DNA from: Bacillota bacterium
GTDB taxonomy: Bacteria > Bacillota_A > Clostridia > Acetivibrionales > DUMB01
Assembly (NCBI GenBank): GCA_023621975.1
Contig: JAMOAC010000442.1
Location: 1-5,848 of the forward strand
Direction of reading: 5' to 3'
DNA: 5,848 nucleotides
In this document: positions 1 to 5,587 of the stretch, piece by piece
How positions within the stretch are numbered: position 1 is the first letter of the stretch
How the letters are laid out: each line of letters begins with the position of its first letter
Notes under the pieces: generated by a model
Seen by the model: only the letters and a program-made list of their open reading frames with translations
Database searches by the model: none
What the model was told of the DNA's origin: nothing
Translations under genes and position numbers: made by a program

Positions 1-89
1 ACGGCTTTCGTGACTTCGTCTGCTCTGCCGTTCATTATGCCCACTACAAAACTTACAACAATCATTCCAAACCAGATATAATTAAGCAT
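1..89 (-). CDS. spmA: Spore maturation protein A, N-terminal fragment (runs off left edge)
   Basis: Reading the minus strand from the ATG at 89-87 gives 29 codons beginning MLNYIWFGMIVVSFVVGIMN, then GRADEVTKA, open to the window edge. This hydrophobic first helix followed by a short NGR.(D/E)EVTKA segment is how SpmA proteins of spore formers begin. SpmA is an integral membrane protein that works with SpmB in spore core dehydration and maturation, within the nucleoside-recognition (Gate) domain family. A ribosome binding site resembling AGGCAGGT lies 6 bases upstream of the ATG. The gene is divergent from abrB, with about 300 bp between them. In B. subtilis the neighbour beyond abrB is metS, so this junction differs. 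Only the first helix is visible; identification rests on my recognition of the N-terminus, and spmB would be expected just outside the window. Confidence 0.72.
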   Translation of the reverse strand, partial: MLNYIWFGMIVVSFVVGIMNGRADEVTKA

Positions 90-141
90 ATCGATACCTG
101 CCTTGTGCCAAATGCCACTTGTTAATTTTTATGATTTAATT

Positions 142-173
142 ATTTATATGATTCAGTAATTTATATGATTCAG
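142..173. repeat. Tandem 15-bp direct repeat between spmA and abrB
   Basis: The 15-mer ATTTATATGATTCAG occurs exactly at 142-156 and again at 159-173, a period of 17 bp. On the minus strand, towards spmA, each copy reads CTGAATCATATAAAT. That contains CATATAAAT, which loosely resembles the -10 element of sporulation sigma factors (sigma-E type, CATAcaaT). A third similar string, CATAAAAAT, lies at 133-125 on the same strand. The repeat sits 50-85 bp upstream of the spmA start, where its promoter should be. The 17-bp period does not give proper -35/-10 spacing between the copies, so I record it as a repeat and not as a promoter. Confidence 0.8.
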
Positions 174-192
174 CCTGCACAACTATTCTAAT

Positions 193-239
193 CCAAAAAT
201 TTTCATCAATTACACATGTTACTAATTGAATTTTTGTGG
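193..239. repeat. Imperfect inverted repeat in abrB-spmA intergenic region
   Basis: AAAAATT (195-201) is complementary to AATTTTT (229-235), and CAATTA (207-212) to TAATTG (223-228). The loop is 10 nt, and five unpaired bases (202-206) lie on one side only. The element is AT-rich, so chance is a real explanation. It lies upstream of the abrB promoter and could be an operator-like dyad. Confidence 0.4.
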
Positions 240-307
240 GAATAATATAAAATATAAATATAGAAATTTTAACCATAACATTTTTTTGAATTTCTTAAAA
301 ATAATTG

Positions 308-336
308 TTGACGTTTACTGGAATTTATGGTACTAT
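308..336 (+). promoter_or_regulatory. Sigma-A promoter of abrB with extended -10
   Basis: The -35 box TTGACG (308-313, 5 of 6 to TTGACA) and the -10 box TACTAT (331-336, 5 of 6 to TATAAT) are separated by exactly 17 bp. TG at 328-329 adds an extended -10. The DNA upstream of -35 is A/T tract rich (about 280-305), compatible with an UP element. Transcription should begin near 342-344, giving a leader of about 45 nt before the abrB ATG. This is a near-ideal vegetative promoter. A weaker upstream pair (TTGAAT 226-231, TAAAAT 248-253, 16-bp spacer) might be a second promoter but is not convincing. Confidence 0.85.
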
Positions 337-349
337 AAGAAAAGAGAAG

Positions 350-368
350 TTTGTCGAATACTGTAAAT
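350..368 (+). promoter_or_regulatory. Spo0A binding site (0A box) downstream of abrB promoter
   Basis: TTTGTCGAA at 350-358 is an exact match to the 0A box consensus. It begins only about 6-8 bp downstream of the predicted abrB start point. Ten bp further on, ACTGTAAAT (360-368) is a degenerate second copy in the same orientation, the tandem spacing typical of Spo0A dimer sites. In B. subtilis, Spo0A~P represses abrB by binding 0A boxes just downstream of its promoter. The same geometry here implies the same control: rising Spo0A~P at the onset of sporulation shuts off abrB. Confidence 0.78.
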
Positions 369-387
369 TTAGGGGAGGAAGGTTAAT

Positions 388-630
388 ATGAAATCTACAG
401 GTATTGTAAGAAAAGTTGATGAGCTTGGTAGGGTTGTATTGCCAATAGAGCTCAGAAGAACACTTGATATCGCTGAAAAGGATGCATTGGAAATCTACGT
501 CGACGGAAATACAATTATTCTCAAGAAATACGAACCGGCATGCATTTTCTGCGGAGATGCCAAAGATGTTACGGTTTATAAGAACAAGAACATCTGCCCT
601 AATTGCCTGAAAGAGTTGAAAAATAGCTAA
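388..630 (+). CDS. abrB: AbrB-family transition-state regulator with C-terminal cysteine pairs
   Basis: This 80-residue transcription factor has the swapped-hairpin AbrB/SpoVT DNA-binding domain in residues 1-47 (MKSTGIVRKVDELGRVVLPI, then ELRRTL). The DNA-contact basics R8, K9, R15, R23 and R24 are all present, and the N-terminal half closely resembles B. subtilis AbrB. It should bind AT-rich promoters as a dimer or tetramer and repress stationary-phase and sporulation genes. The tail differs from Bacillus: C52-x2-C55 and C70-x2-C73 form two CxxC knuckles, consistent with a small zinc ribbon or redox switch, and the protein is shorter than the B. subtilis one (about 96 residues). The ATG is preceded by AGGGGAGG (371-378) at 9-nt spacing. 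Expression is expected from the promoter at 308-336 under Spo0A control. The gene is convergent with rsmI, as in B. subtilis. Confidence 0.93.
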   Translation: MKSTGIVRKVDELGRVVLPIELRRTLDIAEKDALEIYVDGNTIILKKYEPACIFCGDAKDVTVYKNKNICPNCLKELKNS

Positions 631-669
631 GAAAATAGTTGATTAGCGGCGCTAAAAAGTCAGTTGTGA

Positions 670-722
670 TAAATTAATAAATAAAGGGGTTTGACTGGGT
701 CAAATCCCTTTTTATTAATTTA
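670..722. terminator. Bidirectional intrinsic terminator between abrB and rsmI
   Basis: The core stem pairs 683-695 (AAAGGGGTTTGAC) with 699-711 (GTCAAATCCCTTT) around a 3-nt loop, with one G-T pair. A lower stem pairs 670-680 (TAAATTAATAA) with 712-722, with two bases (681-682) bulged, giving 24 bp in all. The plus-strand transcript ends in a TTTTT run (709-713). The minus-strand transcript ends in a T-rich TTTATTTATTAATTT tract. It lies 40 bp after the abrB stop and directly after the rsmI stop, so it should end both convergent transcripts. Confidence 0.88.
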
Positions 723-1577
723 TTATTCTTCCGTCATAATCAGGCTGTTATAAACTTCCCTTTTGCTTAATCCCCTGTCTTCTGCCACTTTTTTTATGGA
801 CTCTTTCCTGCTGAATCCCTGCTCCATGTACATGTCCACATGCTCTTTGAGACTGATGCCGTCCCATTTTTTCCTTTCGGCATCAATCAGCTCCTTTTTA
901 TCGGCACCTTCCAACACAAGCACAAACTCACCTTTCGGAGATTCATTGGAATATAATGAAATCGCTTCGCTTAAAGTACATCTTACAACCTGCTCAAACT
1001 TTTTTGTCAGTTCTCTTGCTATTACTATTCTCCTGTCTCCAAGCGCATTATACAGGTCATTCAGGGTATATATGAGCTTGTGGGGCGCTTCATACAGGAC
1101 AATGGTGCGCACCTCATTTTTCAGTTCCTCAAGGCGTTCCCGCCTCTGCCTTTTGTTCATGGGAAGAAAACCTTCGAAAACAAAGCGCCCGGTAGGCAAA
1201 CCTGATATTACAAGTCCGGTTATGGCGGCTACAGGTCCCGGAATCATTGTGACATCAATGCCGTTATCTACAGCAAGCCTTACAAGATCTTCCCCGGGAT
1301 CTGATATTCCGGGGGAGCCTGCGTCGGACACTACAGCCACGTTCTTTCCTTCAAGCAGCAATTGTATAATATAGTTTCCCTTTTCCACCTTATTGTGCTC
1401 ATAATAACTTGTCAGGGACGCCTTAATGCCATAATGGTTGAGCAGCTTTAATGTCTGCCTCGTATCCTCAGCCGCAATAACATCCACTTCCTTCAACGTC
1501 TTCAAAGCCCTGAACGTAATATCCTCGAGGTTGCCGATGGGAGTTGCCACAAGGAACAATGTACCCGCTTTAGTCAA
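723..1577 (-). CDS. rsmI: 16S rRNA (cytidine-1402-2'-O)-methyltransferase RsmI
   Basis: This 284-residue SAM-dependent enzyme of the tetrapyrrole-methylase fold 2'-O-methylates C1402 of 16S rRNA at the decoding centre (B. subtilis yabC). All family signatures are in order: LVATPIGNLEDIT (9-21), AEDTR (36-40), SDAGSPGISDPG (84-95), IPGP (112-115), LPTGRFVFEGFLP (127-139), YEAPHK (162-167), ARELTKKFE (188-196) and GEFVLVLEG (216-224). A C-terminal helical segment (about 240-280, with FSRKESIKKVAEDRGLSKRE) is the usual RsmI HTH-like tail. Length is normal. The start is TTG at 1577-1575, inside the GTTGAC that ends the upstream methyltransferase gene. GAGAGGTG lies 7 nt before it, and no in-frame ATG occurs before residue 111. 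The 8-bp overlap implies translational coupling. Confidence 0.96.
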   Translation of the reverse strand: MTKAGTLFLVATPIGNLEDITFRALKTLKEVDVIAAEDTRQTLKLLNHYGIKASLTSYYEHNKVEKGNYIIQLLLEGKNVAVVSDAGSPGISDPGEDLVRLAVDNGIDVTMIPGPVAAITGLVISGLPTGRFVFEGFLPMNKRQRRERLEELKNEVRTIVLYEAPHKLIYTLNDLYNALGDRRIVIARELTKKFEQVVRCTLSEAISLYSNESPKGEFVLVLEGADKKELIDAERKKWDGISLKEHVDMYMEQGFSRKESIKKVAEDRGLSKREVYNSLIMTEE

Positions 1578-2325
1578 CTTCTTTCACCTCTCTGCTGTAA
1601 ATCCTGTTTATCTCCTCGGAATAATTGCCGTTTTCGTCATATACATAGAGCGGCTCCATCATCTTTAATTCAGGATTTCCGTTCTTAATTCCTCTTATAA
1701 GCAGCAGGTTTGGCTTCCTGTAAGGCGACGGATGGACAAATCTCAAATATTTGGGTTCTATTTTCCATGCTCTCATCAGGCATATGATATCAGCAAGGCG
1801 TTCCGGCTTATGAACCATTGCAAACCTGCCGTAAGGCTTAAGCAGTTTGCTGCTTGTACGTATTACATCTTCAAGAGAGCAAAACAACTCATGCCTGGAA
1901 ATTGCCTTGGTATCTGACGGATTGACGATTCCACCGCTCTTTTTTATGTATGGAGGATTGGTTACCACGGCATCAAAGCTGGCAGGCTTAAAGTGGTTAA
2001 AAGGGTCCCTGATGTCTCCCCACACAATTTTTACCCTGTCCTGCAAATCATTGAGCAAGACGCTCCTGGTAGCCATTTCAACCATCTGCTCCTGGATTTC
2101 AAGCCCTACGAGCAATTCCGCCTGAGTTTTGCCGGCAAGCAGGATGGGAATGATTCCCGTACCTGTCCCCAGGTCAATAACCCTGTCGTTTTTTCTTACA
2201 TCGGCAAAGTCAGCAAGCAGGACAGCATCTATACCAAAGCAGAATCCGCCTTCTTTCTGTATCAGCTTCAGGCCTCTGCACTGCAGATCATCTATTCTTT
2301 CATCGCTGTTTAACCTGACATCCAA
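1570..2325 (-). CDS. YabB/TrmN6-type N6-adenine tRNA methyltransferase
   Basis: This 251-residue class I SAM methyltransferase belongs to the group containing E. coli TrmN6 (YfiC, m6A37 of tRNA1-Val) and B. subtilis YabB. Visible motifs are ERIDDL near the start (10-14), FGIDAVLLADF (30-40), SAM motif I DLGTGTGIIPILL (51-63), the acidic motif II residue in GLEIQ (74-78), and the catalytic NPPY (123-126) typical of N6-adenine or glutamine methyltransferases. The start is TTG (2325-2323), preceded by GGAGG at 2340-2336 with 10-nt spacing. The ATG 2 bp inside is out of frame and hits a stop at once. The stop overlaps the rsmI start. B. subtilis has a GIY-YIG gene (yazA) between these two, absent here. 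The tRNA substrate is inferred from the family; other small substrates cannot be excluded. I saw no clear promoter upstream. Confidence 0.88.
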   Translation of the reverse strand: MDVRLNSDERIDDLQCRGLKLIQKEGGFCFGIDAVLLADFADVRKNDRVIDLGTGTGIIPILLAGKTQAELLVGLEIQEQMVEMATRSVLLNDLQDRVKIVWGDIRDPFNHFKPASFDAVVTNPPYIKKSGGIVNPSDTKAISRHELFCSLEDVIRTSSKLLKPYGRFAMVHKPERLADIICLMRAWKIEPKYLRFVHPSPYRKPNLLLIRGIKNGNPELKMMEPLYVYDENGNYSEEINRIYSREVKEVD

Positions 2326-2407
2326 ACTCTTGAATCCTCCATATGCTAAATTAGGATTTTTGACTGATATTTACGGACAACAAAAGGGCTGCAAATATCA
2401 AAATATA

Positions 2408-2463
2408 AATAAAGGGCTGTACAGGAATACAGCTGTATATTCATCCTGGACAGTCCCCTTATT
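2408..2463 (-). terminator. Probable ferredoxin transcript terminator (large hairpin)
   Basis: On the minus-strand RNA, AAUAAGGGG (2463-2455) pairs with CCCUUUAUU (2416-2408) over 9 bp, including one G-U. Next come CUGU/ACAG and CAG/CUG steps broken by single mismatches, and an apical stem around the self-complementary AUACAGCUGUAU. It is followed by an interrupted U-rich tract (UUUAUUUAUAUUUUG). It lies about 75 nt after the ferredoxin stop and before the methyltransferase gene. The U-tract is imperfect, so termination may be partial. The hairpin could instead be part of a dispersed repeat. Confidence 0.62.
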
Positions 2464-2473
2464 CATTATTGTT

Positions 2474-2505
2474 CATAACTTCCTACATTATGTAGCGAAG
2501 TTATG
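2474..2505. repeat. Near-perfect 32-bp palindrome downstream of ferredoxin gene
   Basis: CATAACTTC (2474-2482) is exactly complementary to GAAGTTATG (2497-2505). Inside it, CTACAT (2483-2488) is complementary to ATGTAG (2490-2495) around a single central T, with one extra C at 2496. That is 15 paired bases per arm, far more than expected by chance. It may be an RNA hairpin in the ferredoxin 3' leader, a protein-binding dyad, or half of a small repeated element together with the hairpin at 2408-2463. The outer ATAACTTC...CGAAGTTAT bases are the same as the ends of loxP, but the spacing differs. Confidence 0.8.
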
Positions 2506-2538
2506 CAAATATGCTATTGCCATATGCAACGTTTGAAA

Positions 2539-2780
<242 letters not shown>

Positions 2781-2788
2781 GCTATAAT

Positions 2789-2817
2789 ATTTTACCACTA
2801 ATAAATAATAATGTGAA
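2789..2817 (-). promoter_or_regulatory. Sigma-A promoter of the ferredoxin gene
   Basis: On the minus strand, TTCACA (2817-2812, 5 of 6 to TTGACA) and TAAAAT (2794-2789, 5 of 6 to TATAAT) are separated by exactly 17 bp. A TGG directly before the -10 gives an extended -10. Transcription would start near 2782, giving a leader of about 73 nt. With no clear terminator after ricT, the ferredoxin may be made both from this promoter and by read-through. Confidence 0.8.
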
Positions 2818-2832
2818 CTGTTTTTTTACAAT

Positions 2833-2856
2833 CTTAATCCTCCGGCTTAATCCTCC
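2833..2856 (-). repeat. 11-bp direct duplication at the ricT stop codon
   Basis: GGAGGATTAAG occurs on the minus strand at 2856-2846 and again at 2843-2833, a period of 13 bp. The first copy contains the last codons and the TAA stop of ricT; the second lies just after. Each copy contains a GGAGG Shine-Dalgarno-like core. The second is followed 7 nt later by TTG TAA, a start-stop pair with no coding capacity. It is probably a small slippage duplication. Confidence 0.75.
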
Positions 2857-3719
2857 AGTTCTTTCAATGACTCCAGGTCCTCATCGGTGGTATCATCTTT
2901 CTGTTCTGTATCTTTAATAACCTTTATATCATCCAGGCTGTAAACTTCAAGGTCAGTCTCGTTGCCTTTATCCAGTTTCACCTTTACTTTCTCCCTGATG
3001 AGGCTTACCTCCATAACTACCCCCTGCCCTCCGGGGGTTTCAACCAGGGCACCTACATGGGGGGCCTTCTTCAGCAATTCCTCATAAGCCTCCTGTTCAT
3101 ACTTAAGACAGCACATGAGCCTGCCGCATGTTCCTGAAATTTTGGTGGGATTCAGCGACAAGCCCTGTTCCTTTGCCATCTTGATTGAAACGGGCTGGAA
3201 TTCCCCAAGGAAGGATTTGCAGCAGAGCACCCTGCCACATACTCCTATACCGCCCATCATTTTTGATTCATCTCTCACACCGATCTGCCGCAGTTCTATC
3301 CTGGTCTTAAATACTGCAGCCAGGTCCTTTACGAGTTCCCTGAAGTCTATCCTGCCGTCCGCGGTGAAATAAAAAAGTATTTTGTTATTATCAAAGGTAT
3401 ATTCCACATCAATCAGCTTCATGGCAAGGTTGTGCTTCTTTATTTTCTGCAGGCAAATCTCGAAAGCTTCCTTCTCTTTCTTCTCATTTTCTTCATAATG
3501 CTTTTTATCTTCCTCTGTAGCTATCCTGATGACCTTTTTCAAAGGCGCTACAATCTTATCCTCTGAAATTTGCCTGTTCGGTATGACAACCTGCCCGAAT
3601 TCTATACCTCTGGCGGTCTCTACAATTACATAGGTATTTAATTCTATATTAAAGTCGCCAGGATCAAAATAATATACCTTACCTGCTTTTTTGAACCTGA
3701 CTCCTACTACGTTCACCAT
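2847..3719 (-). CDS. ricT: RicT/YaaT, PSP1-domain Fe-S RNA-maturation factor
   Basis: This 290-residue PSP1-domain protein is the counterpart of B. subtilis YaaT (RicT). RicT forms the Y-complex with RicA (YmcA) and RicF (YlbF); the complex carries [4Fe-4S] clusters, guides RNase Y maturation of operon mRNAs, and affects Spo0A phosphorylation, biofilm and competence. The visible hallmarks are GRVLCCKSFLGEF after GGIGVC (156-174) and SGTCGRLMCCLKYE (195-208). These provide C161, C166, C167, C198, C203 and C204, matching the conserved RicT cysteine set. The C-terminal tail (about 268-290) is acidic and low in complexity. The ATG (3719-3717) has AGGAGGAG inside the last codons of holB, and only one base separates the holB stop from it, so translation is coupled. 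Length is slightly above B. subtilis RicT (about 275). Confidence 0.94.
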   Translation of the reverse strand: MVNVVGVRFKKAGKVYYFDPGDFNIELNTYVIVETARGIEFGQVVIPNRQISEDKIVAPLKKVIRIATEEDKKHYEENEKKEKEAFEICLQKIKKHNLAMKLIDVEYTFDNNKILFYFTADGRIDFRELVKDLAAVFKTRIELRQIGVRDESKMMGGIGVCGRVLCCKSFLGEFQPVSIKMAKEQGLSLNPTKISGTCGRLMCCLKYEQEAYEELLKKAPHVGALVETPGGQGVVMEVSLIREKVKVKLDKGNETDLEVYSLDDIKVIKDTEQKDDTTDEDLESLKELED

Positions 3720-3720
3720 G

Positions 3721-4707
3721 TTACAACTCCTCCTGAAGTTTCATAAGCATTACTTCTATTGAAAGTTGAAAATTAACATTTTGCCTGATGTTTTTTCTTG
3801 CAGTTTCCAACGTATTGATATCGGCCAAAATCTTTTCAGCCGAAAAATCTTGAATATTATCTAATATAATATCCTTTTTGTCAGAATTAATCAACAAATA
3901 AACATTTCCTGTTTCTTTTAAAACAAGCATGTCCCTGTATACAGTAAGCATAATGTCCAGTATTGTGTCCAGTATGCTTTTATTCTCCTCAAAAAAACGA
4001 TATATCTCAAATACAGAATATAGCCCGGATTTTCTTATTTTAAACAATATTTCTACGGTCTCGTCCCTTAACCTGCCAAACTCATCAGAACCGGCCAATT
4101 CAAGGGCCTTACCGATGATACCGCCGGAATAGGAAACAATAAAATTCGTATTAGCCGGCTTTGTCCCAAAATTTTTTATTAAAGCTTCCCTTATCTCATC
4201 ATCGGAATTTTTCCTGAAATCAAACCTGACCGAGCGGGAGCGCAAAGTTTCAAGAAGGGCATCATAGGCTGATGTTGTAAGAATTATCACTGCATATCCG
4301 GGAGGCTCTTCAAGAGTCTTCAGCAGGCAGTTCTGGGCTTGCTCCGTCATGTTCTCTGCCCCGGATATCAGGTATACCTTTTTCGGTGAATACAACGGCT
4401 TTTTTATAATATCTTCCTGCATCTGCCTGATTGCATCAATGCCGATGCTTGCACCCTGGGCTTCAATGTACGTAAAGTCAGGATTGGATCCTTCCCTGTA
4501 AAGCCTGCACGACATGCATTCACCGCAGGCAGCAGAACCCTGCCTGTTTCCGCAAAGCAGTATTCCTGCAAATGCCCTCGCAACGGTCTTCTTACCTATA
4601 CCTGCAGGCCCGTTAAAAATATAGGCGTGCCCAACACGCCCGGTCTCAATGCTCCTTTTAAGGCTATGCAAAATATCCTGCTGTCCGATTATACCGTCAA
4701 AATTCAT
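3721..4707 (-). CDS. holB: DNA polymerase III delta' subunit
   Basis: This 328-residue AAA+ clamp-loader subunit belongs to the replicative polymerase complex and helps load the beta sliding clamp. It has the N-terminal FDGIIGQ box (3-9), Walker A-like GPAGIGKKT (33-41), a four-cysteine zinc module (C52, C61, C64, C67), the LLKTLEEPP signature (128-136) and a sensor/arginine-finger region (RSRS, 156-159) where the usual SRC cysteine is serine. The C-terminal helical collar is divergent, as is normal for Firmicutes. I place the start at ATG 4707-4705 because AGGAG lies 8 nt before it. An in-frame TTG at 4728 would add seven residues and translate through that ribosome binding site. It follows yaaR by 32 nt and is coupled to ricT. 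Confidence 0.95.
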   Translation of the reverse strand: MNFDGIIGQQDILHSLKRSIETGRVGHAYIFNGPAGIGKKTVARAFAGILLCGNRQGSAACGECMSCRLYREGSNPDFTYIEAQGASIGIDAIRQMQEDIIKKPLYSPKKVYLISGAENMTEQAQNCLLKTLEEPPGYAVIILTTSAYDALLETLRSRSVRFDFRKNSDDEIREALIKNFGTKPANTNFIVSYSGGIIGKALELAGSDEFGRLRDETVEILFKIRKSGLYSVFEIYRFFEENKSILDTILDIMLTVYRDMLVLKETGNVYLLINSDKKDIILDNIQDFSAEKILADINTLETARKNIRQNVNFQLSIEVMLMKLQEEL

Positions 4708-4739
4708 ACATCCTGCTCCTTTAAACAACGCAATACATA

Positions 4740-5192
4740 TTACATGAGTATATCCATGATAAGCCCTCTGATATCGTCAAGCCTCTGCAAAATCCTTATG
4801 TTATCCTTCTGCTCGCTCAGAACTTCCTTCGTCAACTGGTCCAATTCTTCGTTGATCTTTTTTATAACCGCATAAACCCTGTGCCTTCCTCTCCTGTCCA
4901 GGAAACTCCTTTTGAAAAACCTGTAGGAATCGCTTACCACTTCGGCAAGAAATTCAGAAATCAGCCTCTTATATACCATTAGCTCCATGATGTTTATATT
5001 CTTGCCTAATTTTTCCCCTTGCTTTGCAATACTGTCTGCAAGCTCTTTTATACGCACTTCATAGTTCCTGGATTCAACATGTTTTAAATTGCTCCAGAAA
5101 TTCATTTCGGAGCCGCCGGTGCTCTTCTTTTCATCCTTAAAGTGCAACCCGGTTACAGAAGATGTGTTTCTCAACGTTTTGGTTATTTTCAT
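4740..5192 (-). CDS. yaaR: YaaR, DUF327 family protein of unknown function
   Basis: This 150-residue, strongly charged and predicted mostly helical protein has no signal peptide or membrane segment. I recognise it from its position between yaaQ and holB and from its C-terminal half (LMVYKRLISEFLAEVV about residues 75-90, then SYRFFKRSFLDRRGRHRVY and IKKINEELDQL), typical of DUF327/YaaR. The final third, rich in leucine, lysine and glutamate, could form a coiled coil. No biochemical role is established to my knowledge. Linkage to a c-di-AMP receptor and a clamp-loader gene suggests a conserved housekeeping role only. The start is chosen at ATG 5192-5190. The GTG three codons upstream is part of the AAAGGTGAG ribosome binding site. 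That site overlaps the yaaQ stop, 12 bp upstream, so the genes are coupled. Confidence 0.9.
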   Translation of the reverse strand: MKITKTLRNTSSVTGLHFKDEKKSTGGSEMNFWSNLKHVESRNYEVRIKELADSIAKQGEKLGKNINIMELMVYKRLISEFLAEVVSDSYRFFKRSFLDRRGRHRVYAVIKKINEELDQLTKEVLSEQKDNIRILQRLDDIRGLIMDILM

Positions 5193-5204
5193 GGTTCTCA
5201 CCTT

Positions 5205-5534
5205 TTATACTTTTTCAAACCTGTCAACATTAAGCACAAATATTGTAGCCCCGCCAACCACCACTTCTACAGGATATGGGATGAATACGCCTCCGATATT
5301 GCCGGGCGTTACCGAAGAGTTAATGATCTGCTTCCTGCTTTTGCAGCCTTTTTTAATTATGTCAATAACAGTGTCAAGCTTTTCCTCATCAACACCTACC
5401 AGCAGGGTGGTATTACCCGCCTTCAAAAAGCCGCCGGTCGAACAAAGCTTTGTAACACCAAACCCCTCTTTGTTCAGCTCTTCCATTACCCTGGGGCCGT
5501 CATCGTCATGCACGATTGCAAAAACCAGTTTCAT
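5205..5534 (-). CDS. darA: Cyclic-di-AMP receptor DarA/PstA (YaaQ)
   Basis: This 109-residue PII-like cytosolic protein forms trimers that bind c-di-AMP at subunit interfaces. The sequence has the family pattern MKLVFAIVHDDDG (1-13), then GVTKLCSTGGFLKAGNTTLL (26-45) and a C-terminal GGATIFVLNVDRFEKV (94-109). Residues known to line the nucleotide site in Staphylococcus PstA and Bacillus DarA are kept: T28, G35, F36, L37, N41 and G47. The downstream target of this receptor is not settled in any species I know, so its output here is unknown. The ATG (5534-5532) has a strong AAAGGAGG 8 nt upstream. It lies 53 bp after tmk and ends 12 bp before yaaR. Length is exactly that of the family. Confidence 0.95.
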   Translation of the reverse strand: MKLVFAIVHDDDGPRVMEELNKEGFGVTKLCSTGGFLKAGNTTLLVGVDEEKLDTVIDIIKKGCKSRKQIINSSVTPGNIGGVFIPYPVEVVVGGATIFVLNVDRFEKV

Positions 5535-5563
5535 CTTTCCAACCTCCTTTTAAAGATTTTATC

Positions 5564-5578
5564 CATTTTATTAAAATG
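5564..5578. repeat. AT-rich 15-bp palindrome between tmk and darA
   Basis: CATTTTA (5564-5570) and TAAAATG (5572-5578) are perfectly complementary around one central T. It lies in the 53-bp gap between tmk and darA, about 30 bp upstream of the darA ATG. Given the AT content it may be chance, a weak mRNA hairpin or a small operator. I see no well-spaced promoter here. Confidence 0.4.
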
Positions 5579-5587
5579 CATATTAAA

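Noticed and set aside
643..655. Dyad TTAGCG-G-CGCTAA after abrB
   Set aside because: It is too short, with a one-base centre and no T-tract after it on the plus strand. The real terminator is the hairpin at 670-722.
763..1374. 203-codon plus-strand ORF
   Set aside because: It lies wholly antisense to rsmI, has serine/proline-rich low-quality sequence, and no recognisable family. It is a shadow of the real frame.
2326..2407. Promoter for the YabB-like methyltransferase and rsmI
   Set aside because: Strings such as TTGATA and TAAATA occur on the minus strand, but none pair at 16-18 bp with a credible partner. I could not support a call.
2475..2504. True loxP or dif site
   Set aside because: Outer bases match loxP and two words match dif, but the element is 4 bp shorter than loxP, its inner arm bases differ, and the dif words are 7 bp too close. 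Neither known recombinase geometry is met.
4708..4728. HolB start at TTG 4728
   Set aside because: The AGGAG site falls inside this extension and is correctly spaced for ATG 4707, which gives the usual MxFxxIIGQ start.
5193..5201. YaaR start at GTG 5201
   Set aside because: The GTG is part of the AAAGGTGAG ribosome binding site for the ATG at 5192.
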